DNA from: an uncultured cyanobacterium
GTDB taxonomy: Bacteria > Cyanobacteriota > Cyanobacteriia > Pseudanabaenales > Pseudanabaenaceae
Direction: 5' to 3'
NCBI GenBank assembly: GCA_903819605.1
Contig: CAIJEA010000193.1
Span: forward strand, 1 to 5,845
Length of the DNA stretch: 5,845 bases
Below are positions 1-4,602 of this stretch, piece after piece. The position numbers and the translations under genes were made by a program. Within the stretch, counting starts at the first letter, position 1; each line of letters begins with the position of its first letter. The notes below the pieces were generated by a model. The model had not been told where the DNA came from, did not search any database, and worked only from the letters and a program-made list of their open reading frames with translations.

Positions 1-1061
1 ATTAGATACTCATCTTCATAAATAACTTGAAGCGATCCCCCTAAATCCCCCTTAAAAAGGGGGACTTGATTTTCTTCTCTCCCCTTATTAAGGGGGGCTA
101 CGGGGGATCTCCTTCCTGACAATAAAAATCCCATCAATGGTTGGCATCTCTCAACGCAAGCACCATAAAATTCACCCTGAATTTTATAACCATCAGGCGA
201 AGGACTTCCCCACCAAAATTCTGCCATCGCTAAAGGAGTGAGGTTATGAGTTGCTGCATAGTGTAATAACTTTGGTGCACAACAATCTCCCATGCCTGTG
301 GGCATCGCTCCTTCTGTAATTAATTGTCTCAGCGATCGCGTTTCACCTGCAAAATTAGTTAGCACATATGCATCATGCATCTGAGTTTGCAAAGTCCGCG
401 ATAATTCACGACGTTGCTTTTTTAGAATCTGCATTCTTGCATCCGCGTCAGCGATCACCTGTTTTAATGGCTGTAAAACTCGATCGCGATCGCGTTTAAA
501 ATTACGCCTTGCCATTTTTTCAAGTTGGCTTTCTCGATCTAAATCTTGTAAATCTGCCTCATTTAGAGATCGCTTCAATTGTCTTTGTTGTTTAAAAATT
601 TGATGGCGATCGCGGAGAACTTGAAGTTCTGATTCATATGCTTGCGATCGCTGTTCATATTCCAAACGTTCAGGAATTTGGCTGAGAGCAATCAGTTCTT
701 GCTTAATGACGGCTAATTTACTCAACGTGATTGATTCCTCAATCGCTACTTTTTCCCTTCCTGCAATTGGCGGAACCCATCCTACGATCTGACTTTCTCC
801 ATTTAGCAATCCTGAAAAAGCTTTGAGAACTATTCGCTCTCCCGTTGGCGATGCTGCTAACAAAACTCCATACATTTTTCCTTCTCTCAAACCGAATTGT
901 GACTGGTCATTCTCATCACAATTCAGATTGAAAATCTCTTGCATCAAATCTCTAGCGATCGCCTCAACTTCCAGAGTTCTGGGTAATCGCAATAATTCGC
1001 CACTATAAGGACAAACTCCTTCATACCAATAGGTAGCATCGCCCTCTGAAGCAAGTATCAT
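1..1061 (-). CDS. RluA-family pseudouridine synthase, long form (5' part only; runs off the left edge)
   Basis: Partial gene: 353 codons are visible from ATG at 1061 and the frame stays open to the left edge. The family isomerises uridine to pseudouridine in structured RNA. The visible part is mostly the long N-terminal extension of a subset of cyanobacterial and proteobacterial homologues. In order it has: a start region with YEGVCPYSGELLRLPRT (residues 13-29); KMYGVLL and LKAFSGLLNG (62-88); GWVPPI (94-99); a charged, Glu/Arg/Gln-rich helical, probably coiled-coil stretch (about 105-230); and a cysteine-bearing block with GDCCAPKLLHYA (258-269), AEFWWG (280-285) and FYGACVERCQPLMGFLL (298-314). 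Residues 318-343 are encoded by an inserted repeat. LQVIYEDEYL (344-353) then matches the start of the RluA catalytic core; the catalytic Asp lies outside the window. RNA target unknown. An in-frame GTG at 1097 would overlap selO and is less likely. Family assignment rests on remembered motifs. Confidence 0.85.
   Translation of the reverse strand, partial: MILASEGDATYWYEGVCPYSGELLRLPRTLEVEAIARDLMQEIFNLNCDENDQSQFGLREGKMYGVLLAASPTGERIVLKAFSGLLNGESQIVGWVPPIAGREKVAIEESITLSKLAVIKQELIALSQIPERLEYEQRSQAYESELQVLRDRHQIFKQQRQLKRSLNEADLQDLDRESQLEKMARRNFKRDRDRVLQPLKQVIADADARMQILKKQRRELSRTLQTQMHDAYVLTNFAGETRSLRQLITEGAMPTGMGDCCAPKLLHYAATHNLTPLAMAEFWWGSPSPDGYKIQGEFYGACVERCQPLMGFLLSGRRSPVAPLNKGREENQVPLFKGDLGGSLQVIYEDEYL
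34..109. repeat. 76-bp palindromic cyanobacterial repeat inserted in frame within the pseudouridine synthase gene
   Basis: The ends are perfect inverted repeats, GATCCCCC (34-41) and GGGGGATC (102-109). Inside, each half again forms a small hairpin: CCCCCTT-AAA-AAGGGGG (47-63) and CCCCTT-ATT-AAGGGG (81-95). The two halves match as inverted copies over about 30 bp with about six mismatches. Runs of C5 followed by TTAA and G5 are typical of small non-autonomous repeats scattered through many cyanobacterial genomes (from memory). No transposase is encoded. Read on the minus strand the element has no stop and encodes residues 318-343 of the pseudouridine synthase, between its N-terminal extension and its catalytic core. 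Confidence 0.8.
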
Positions 1062-1101
1062 GGCAGAAGCATCTAATATTTCTCCGATATGAGTCACTCA
1101 A
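1062..1101. promoter_or_regulatory. compact divergent start region with a weak candidate promoter for the minus-strand gene
   Basis: Only 27 bp separate the two divergent start codons (ATG at 1061 minus, ATG at 1089 plus). On the minus strand TTGAGT (1101-1096) and TATTAG (1078-1073), each four of six matches to sigma-70 consensus, lie 17 bp apart and would place transcription start about 5 nt before the pseudouridine synthase ATG. For selO only a TAATAT (1074-1079) is seen, without a convincing -35. Neither gene has a well-placed Shine-Dalgarno. This is a weak prediction from sequence alone. Confidence 0.2.
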
Positions 1102-2516
1102 GTAACCCTTTCCTTAATCTTAACTACGAACCTGCGATCGAATCTCTAGCAGACTATCACGATGTCGTTACTGCCGCAGAATATCCTATGCACAGGTTGC
1201 GTTGGCGAAATGATGATATTTTGCCGACACTAGGGCTTGACTCCTCGCAGGTAAGCGATGATGACTTTATCGAAGCTTTTGGACATTTTCGGGCAGTGCG
1301 TCCCTTTCTTGCATTGCGCTATCATGGCTATCAGTTTGGAGAATATAACCCTCAACTCGGTGATGGACGTGGTTTTGTCTACGGACAAGTGCGTGGCGTT
1401 GATGGAGAATTCTATGATTTTGGCACAAAAGGCTCTGGTAGAACTCCATATTCTAGAACTGCCGATGGTAGACTCACTTTGAAAGGGGGAGTGCGAGAAA
1501 TTATTGCTTCCGAGGCATTGTATCGCATGGGTGTAAAGACTTCCCGTTGTCTCAGCCTTGTAGAAACAGGCGAGGAACTATGGCGCGGCGATGAACCTTC
1601 GCCTACGAGATCGGCAGTAATGGTAAGGTTTTCGCGATCGCATATTCGGTTTGGTACATTTGAGCGTTTACGTTGGATTGGTCGCGCCGACCTCACCCGC
1701 AAATTACTAGATCATGTTCTCCAAATCTACTATTCGCATATTTGGGGCAAAGAGAATCAAGATGACATATTTTATTTAGAACTAGTCAAACGGGTTGCCA
1801 CTCTTTGCGCTCAATGGATGGCAGTAGGATTTTGCCATGCTGTCCTCAATACTGACAATATGTCAATTACTGGAGAAAGTTTCGATTACGGCCCTTTTGC
1901 GTTCATTCCGACCTACGATCCACGATTCACCGCCGCTTATTTCGATCATGCTGGTCGCTATAGCTATGCTAATCAGCCTGCCGCTTGCTATTGGAATCTT
2001 GAAAAGCTGCAAGATCCACTTAGCATGGTAATGGATAAAGATAATATGCAATCGTCATTACTGAAGTTTAAAGACTTCTATCGTGATGCCTATTGCGAAA
2101 TCATGTTAAAGCGTTTAGGATTTAGTTCTCTTTCAGAACCTGAAACAGAAGAATTGATAGGAGCCACTTTAGAGCTATTATCGGCTGCTCAAGTGATCGG
2201 TTACAATCAATTTTTCGTCAAACTCCGTCAATCTTTCGAGCCGAATTGGCGCGAAGATGCTAACAAGATTTTTAGTAGTCATGATTGGGAACTCAACGAT
2301 GAGCAAATAATCCTTTTAGATAAATGGCGAGTTGTTTATCACCAATTGCTAATTCGTCTACCGATCGCAGAATTAGAAAATATTGCTCAACAACTCCAAC
2401 AAGCTAACCCCACCATTATTTTTCTTCGTCCCAAAATCGAAGAACTGTGGGAAAGAATTACTACAGATGACGATTGGCAACCTCTTTATGATGCGATCGC
2501 TCAACTCAAAACCTAA
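1089..2516 (+). CDS. selO: SelO family protein adenylyltransferase (YdiU/UPF0061)
   Basis: 475 aa, close to the usual length of about 480. Characterised SelO proteins have a kinase fold with ATP bound in a flipped orientation and transfer AMP to Ser/Thr/Tyr hydroxyls of protein substrates, linked to redox stress. Visible hallmarks: NPFLNLNYEPA at the N-terminus; YHGYQFGEYNPQLGDGRG (78-95); DFGTKGSGRTPYSR (110-123) with the nucleotide-binding Lys at 114; LKGGVREIIASEAL (131-144) with the helix Glu at 137; LWRGDEPSPTRSAVMVRF (164-181); SHIRFGTFE (184-192); the catalytic block HAVLNTDNMSI (250-260) with D256 and N257; and the metal-binding D266 in DYGPF. Residue roles are by homology. The ATG at 1089 is the first possible start after an in-frame stop at 1074, and the family N-terminus begins right after it. 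The C-terminus lacks the Cys/Sec-Ser-Ser tail of many SelO proteins. Substrates here are unknown. Confidence 0.95.
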   Translation: MSHSSNPFLNLNYEPAIESLADYHDVVTAAEYPMHRLRWRNDDILPTLGLDSSQVSDDDFIEAFGHFRAVRPFLALRYHGYQFGEYNPQLGDGRGFVYGQVRGVDGEFYDFGTKGSGRTPYSRTADGRLTLKGGVREIIASEALYRMGVKTSRCLSLVETGEELWRGDEPSPTRSAVMVRFSRSHIRFGTFERLRWIGRADLTRKLLDHVLQIYYSHIWGKENQDDIFYLELVKRVATLCAQWMAVGFCHAVLNTDNMSITGESFDYGPFAFIPTYDPRFTAAYFDHAGRYSYANQPAACYWNLEKLQDPLSMVMDKDNMQSSLLKFKDFYRDAYCEIMLKRLGFSSLSEPETEELIGATLELLSAAQVIGYNQFFVKLRQSFEPNWREDANKIFSSHDWELNDEQIILLDKWRVVYHQLLIRLPIAELENIAQQLQQANPTIIFLRPKIEELWERITTDDDWQPLYDAIAQLKT

Positions 2517-2548
2517 AAAAAGAGAGCGCAAAGCGCTCTCTTTTTTTA
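2514..2548. terminator. bidirectional intrinsic terminator shared by selO and the convergent ACT gene
   Basis: A perfect palindrome: seven A, GAGAGCGC (2522-2529), loop AAA (2530-2532), GCGCTCTC (2533-2540), seven T (2541-2547). A T-A pair at 2514/2548 closes it. The GC-rich stem followed by a T run reads as a good intrinsic terminator in both directions. The TAA of selO (2514-2516) and the TAA of the minus-strand gene (2548-2546) are both part of the palindrome, so the two genes have no other intergenic DNA between them. On the minus strand the apex reads GCGC-TTT-GCGC, nearly the same as the hairpin after the acetyltransferase gene. Confidence 0.93.
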
Positions 2549-3262
2549 ATCCGATAATCGTTGCTTGAGACTTTCCGCAATTTTTGTCCCCAGATATTCA
2601 GGAATCAAGTTTTCGTTTGGCCCTAACAAATACAAGATCAAGCGCGTCCGTCCCCGCCAAACCAATAAATTAGCATTGACCACCAACAAATCCTCTTGCC
2701 AGATCGCATTCATCACCTTATAAAACAATCCAGGTTGGCTATCAGCCTCTACTAATAACGCTGGCAAATGAAACACGCGATCGACATAAAAATTTGTCTC
2801 GACTTTTTTGAGTCCACTGTCGAGGTTAAACTCCAGCGCCAACATCTCTTCAACCTCAAAGCGCCCCAATAAAGTCTCTTTGATCGCCTTTCTTACGTTC
2901 TCTGCTGTTTTTTGAGGCAACGATTTACCACCCCGTGAAATCACCAGCTTGATAAACACCAACATCGGCGTATGAATTTGACCATACAAGCTCAGGCTAT
3001 GAATCGTTAGACCGTAGGCTGCCAGTACTCCAAAAATATCATTTAATAAAAATGACTGATTGCGATATGCAAAATATAGTACGCTCTTGCTGCTTTCCGA
3101 TTTCAGCTCAATAACCGCCTCCTTGGTTTGATAAAGCTGATATGCCAAGCGGAGATTTTGTAATTGAATATCACTACTAACAAACTGCTCGTAGAACTGC
3201 GGAAAGCTCATATTAAAGCGTTTCAGTAATTCGACCGTTGAGGTTTTTAGCCCAAACGTCAT
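2546..3262 (-). CDS. tandem ACT-domain protein resembling the GlnD C-terminal region
   Basis: 238 aa from the ATG at 3262. A TTG at 3268 is in frame, but it abuts GGGAGG (3274-3269), whereas the ATG lies 6 nt after that Shine-Dalgarno, so the ATG is preferred. Numbering from the ATG, two ACT-like βαββαβ modules are seen. The first, about residues 50-110, includes VLYFAYRNQSFLLNDIFGVLAAYGLTIHSLSLYG. The second, about 165-235, includes LLVEADSQPGLFYKVMNAIW followed by VVNANLLVWRGRTRLILYLL. The pattern 'PGLFYKVMNAI...L.V..A.L.V.RGR' resembles the paired ACT domains at the end of GlnD uridylyltransferases, which sense glutamine. No nucleotidyltransferase or HD domain, signal peptide or membrane segment is present, so this is a stand-alone sensor or regulatory protein. 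Ligand and partner are unknown. I recognise the fold, not a named gene. It is convergent with selO and shares its terminator. Confidence 0.75.
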   Translation of the reverse strand: MTFGLKTSTVELLKRFNMSFPQFYEQFVSSDIQLQNLRLAYQLYQTKEAVIELKSESSKSVLYFAYRNQSFLLNDIFGVLAAYGLTIHSLSLYGQIHTPMLVFIKLVISRGGKSLPQKTAENVRKAIKETLLGRFEVEEMLALEFNLDSGLKKVETNFYVDRVFHLPALLVEADSQPGLFYKVMNAIWQEDLLVVNANLLVWRGRTRLILYLLGPNENLIPEYLGTKIAESLKQRLSD

Positions 3263-3268
3263 TGCCAA

Positions 3269-3274
3269 CCTCCC
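3269..3274 (-). promoter_or_regulatory. Shine-Dalgarno deciding the ACT gene start
   Basis: GGGAGG on the minus strand, six nucleotides before the ATG at 3262. It directly touches the alternative TTG at 3268, which therefore could not be served by it. It is the clearest ribosome-binding site in the window; the other genes show little or none. Confidence 0.7.
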
Positions 3275-3424
3275 GATCGCTCACAATCGCCTTTTATTTC
3301 CCAGAACATCGCGATGGGTGAGTTTACGAATATTAGCTCTTTATAGATCTGAAATAGCGCGATCGAATTTAACATTGCTTGTTTCAGGAGTTGAAAAATT
3401 AAAAGTTGATATCCTTGTCTCAGT

Positions 3425-3467
3425 TAAAGACAGCAATGATGACATAATTCTACCAACATAAAGACAG
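3425..3467. repeat. pair of 9-bp direct repeats TAAAGACAG
   Basis: Identical TAAAGACAG at 3425-3433 and 3459-3467, 34 bp apart start to start. A shorter relative, TAGACAGGG, occurs near 3576-3584. The spacing is a little over three helical turns, so paired binding of a regulator is conceivable, but chance occurrence in AT-rich DNA is also possible. No known regulator site is recognised. Confidence 0.35.
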
Positions 3468-3535
3468 GACATTAGGTAACAGCATTTTAGTATTTACGAT
3501 CGCTTGGTTTCAACAAAAGCAGATACAATTAATAT

Positions 3536-3555
3536 GTGCTTAAAAGTGCTTAGAA
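3536..3555 (+). repeat. 10-bp tandem direct repeat upstream of the acetyltransferase gene
   Basis: GTGCTTAAAA (3536-3545) is followed directly by GTGCTTAGAA (3546-3555), nine of ten bases identical, one helical turn apart. It lies about 50-70 bp before the predicted transcription start of the acetyltransferase gene, where an activator would bind. No specific regulator can be named from sequence. Confidence 0.4.
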
Positions 3556-3569
3556 CATCTGTAATAAAT

Positions 3570-3600
3570 TTGCAATAGACAGGGCGATCGCTGCTATATA
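3570..3600 (+). promoter_or_regulatory. candidate promoter of the acetyltransferase gene with extended -10
   Basis: TTGCAA (3570-3575) could serve as a -35, and TGCTATATA (3592-3600) fits an extended -10 (TGn then TATATA). The 19-bp spacer is longer than ideal, and HIP1 lies inside it. Transcription would begin near 3606-3607, at or next to the first ATG, suggesting a leaderless or nearly leaderless mRNA. Prediction only. Confidence 0.35.
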
Positions 3601-3606
3601 TAACAA

Positions 3607-4113
3607 ATGGGGCAAATGGGGTTCTGGAAAAGCTTATTTGGTTCTGACACCCTCGAACCGACAAAAAAAACAAAACTTCGCCAAGTGCCAAACCAAAGCG
3701 GACAGATTTTCTTTAGCACTGAAAAAGATCTCGATCTATACGAACTAGAAGAGTTATGTGACTCTGTAGGTTGGGCAAGACGACCAATTCGCAAAGTACG
3801 TATTGCCTTACAACATAGTTTTGTTGTCCTTTCCATGTGGGAGCATCGTGGTGGCTTTCGGCGTTTAATCGGTTTTGCTCGCGCCACCTCAGACTATGCC
3901 TTTAACGCTACATTATGGGATGTTGTCATTCATCCAGATTTTCAGGGACGTGGTTTAGGCAAAGCAATGATGGAAGAAATGATCAAAGAGTTACGAAAAG
4001 CTGACATTAGTAACATCAGTCTGTTTGCCGATGCCCATGTGGTCGAATTTTACAGTCAACTAGGTTTCAACGCCGATCCCGAAGGCATCAAAGGTATGTT
4101 TTGGTATCCATAA
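3607..4113 (+). CDS. GNAT family N-acetyltransferase, Ycf52/NSI-like
   Basis: 168 aa. The family transfers acetyl from acetyl-CoA to an amine, and the relatives this most resembles are the red-algal plastid Ycf52 and plant chloroplast NSI (GNAT2) proteins, which acetylate protein lysines or N-termini. Visible: an N-terminal FWKSLFG segment (6-12) as in cyanobacterial homologues; IFFSTEKDLDLYELEELCDS (34-53) and VGWARRP (54-60); IGFARATSDYAFNATLWDVV (88-107); the acetyl-CoA motif A, HPDFQGRGLGKAMM (109-122), containing Q-G-R-G-L-G; and FYSQLGF (148-154), the usual motif B with the Tyr that often acts as general acid. It is a single soluble domain without signal peptide. The start could be the ATG at 3607 or the one at 3616 (MGFWKSLFG); no Shine-Dalgarno decides. 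A long hairpin follows 8 nt after the stop. Substrate unknown. Confidence 0.88.
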   Translation: MGQMGFWKSLFGSDTLEPTKKTKLRQVPNQSGQIFFSTEKDLDLYELEELCDSVGWARRPIRKVRIALQHSFVVLSMWEHRGGFRRLIGFARATSDYAFNATLWDVVIHPDFQGRGLGKAMMEEMIKELRKADISNISLFADAHVVEFYSQLGFNADPEGIKGMFWYP

Positions 4114-4121
4114 AATCAGAA

Positions 4122-4173
4122 ATAAACCTAGAAGAGATTGGTGGTGCTTTGCGCCACTCTCTTCTAGGTTTAT
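4122..4173 (+). terminator. long hairpin after the acetyltransferase gene (terminator-like or repeat element)
   Basis: The 16-nt left arm (4122-4137) pairs perfectly with the right arm (4158-4173). Above a 3-nt bulge (4138-4140) the stem continues GTGGTGC/GCGCCAC (4141-4147 with 4151-4157, one T·G wobble) to a TTT loop. There is no clear T run after the stem, so termination may be weak. The sequence is nearly the same as the hairpin after prfA, which suggests a dispersed repeat family used at gene ends. Confidence 0.7.
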
Positions 4174-4174
4174 A

Positions 4175-4186
4175 GCTATATATAGC
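4175..4186. repeat. 12-bp perfect AT-rich palindrome before rpmE
   Basis: GCTATATATAGC is a perfect palindrome directly after the long hairpin. Eleven of its twelve bases match GCTATATATAAC (3593-3604) before the acetyltransferase gene. It could contain a -10 for rpmE, giving a leader of roughly 80 nt, but no -35 is visible at a suitable distance. Confidence 0.3.
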
Positions 4187-4268
4187 AAAGCTCTATTTCT
4201 TGTTTTATGAATGGGTAATTTTGTGATAGTCTAGAAAAGCTTAATTTTTGATTTTTATAGCTAAGACT

Positions 4269-4505
4269 ATGCCTAAAGCTGGAATTCACCCCAAGTGGTA
4301 TCCCGAAGCAAAAGTAATTTGCAACGGTGAAGTGGTAGCAACTATTGGTTCTACCCATCCTGAAATTAATGTTGACGTATGGTCGGGCAATCATCCCTTC
4401 TATACAGGCACTCAAAAGATCATTGACACCGAAGGTCGCGTAGAACGATTCTTGCGTAAATACGGTATGTTTGACGAAAACGCTACAGTTGAGAATCAAG
4501 TCTAG
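4269..4505 (+). CDS. rpmE: 50S ribosomal protein L31 (zinc-free form)
   Basis: 78 aa from ATG 4269. L31 sits on the central protuberance of the large subunit and bridges to the small subunit. The start MPKAGIHPKWYPEAKVICNG and the blocks STHPEINVDVWSGNHPFYTG (28-47) and GRVERFLRKYGM are diagnostic. An in-frame TTG at 4248 would add seven residues (MIFIAKT), but the ATG matches the family start. Zinc-type L31 has four Cys; here only C18 remains, and W38 and N41 stand where the CxxC pair would be, so it should not bind zinc. The stop is TAG, read by RF1 only. There is no clear Shine-Dalgarno. prfA follows after 97 bp; this rpmE-prfA order is common in cyanobacteria. Confidence 0.96.
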   Translation: MPKAGIHPKWYPEAKVICNGEVVATIGSTHPEINVDVWSGNHPFYTGTQKIIDTEGRVERFLRKYGMFDENATVENQV

Positions 4506-4525
4506 GCAATTAGAATTAATTTAAA

Positions 4526-4547
4526 GAATTGGTTTTAGAACTAATTC
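4526..4547 (+). other. small AT-rich hairpin between rpmE and prfA
   Basis: GAATTGGTT (4526-4534) pairs with AACTAATTC (4539-4547) around a TTAG loop, with one G·T wobble. It is AT-rich and has no T run, so it is unlikely to stop transcription fully. It could be an RNA processing or stability element between the two genes, or chance. Confidence 0.3.
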
Positions 4548-4602
4548 GGAATTTCTATTGGCTTGCTAATTTTTCGCGTTCTTTTGTGGTCTTTCCAAAT
4601 CC

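Larger units (their letters stand above)
3263..3606. other. 344-bp divergent intergenic region
   Basis: The spacer between the ACT gene (minus) and the acetyltransferase gene (plus) holds no supportable gene. Next to the ACT gene are its Shine-Dalgarno and a candidate -10 TATAAA on the minus strand (3345-3340) without a strong -35. The middle carries two copies of TAAAGACAG (3425-3433 and 3459-3467), the first within a small inverted repeat TGTCT/AGACA (3416-3432). Nearer the acetyltransferase gene are a 10-bp tandem repeat (3536-3555), one HIP1 site (3584-3591) and a probable extended -10. No T-rich terminator is present, as expected for divergent promoters. Confidence 0.6.

Noticed and set aside
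34..109. CRISPR repeat or terminator interpretation of the C5/G5 palindromes
   Set aside because: There are no regular repeat-spacer units, and the element lies inside an open coding frame, so neither reading fits.
823..1008. 61-codon plus-strand open frame
   Set aside because: It lies wholly opposite the conserved pseudouridine synthase coding sequence and its product has no recognisable features.
1412..1702. 96-codon minus-strand open frame inside selO
   Set aside because: It overlaps the strongly conserved SelO active-site region; its composition looks like a reading-frame shadow.
3263..3268. TTG start at 3268 for the ACT gene
   Set aside because: It touches the GGGAGG ribosome-binding site, while the ATG at 3262 has the right 6-nt spacing.
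3594..3887. 97-codon minus-strand open frame over the acetyltransferase start
   Set aside because: It is antisense to a recognisable GNAT gene, Arg/Ser/Cys-rich and without family similarity I recognise.
4176..4499. 107-codon minus-strand open frame opposite rpmE
   Set aside because: It is antisense to the clear L31 coding sequence; the conserved frame is the plus strand.
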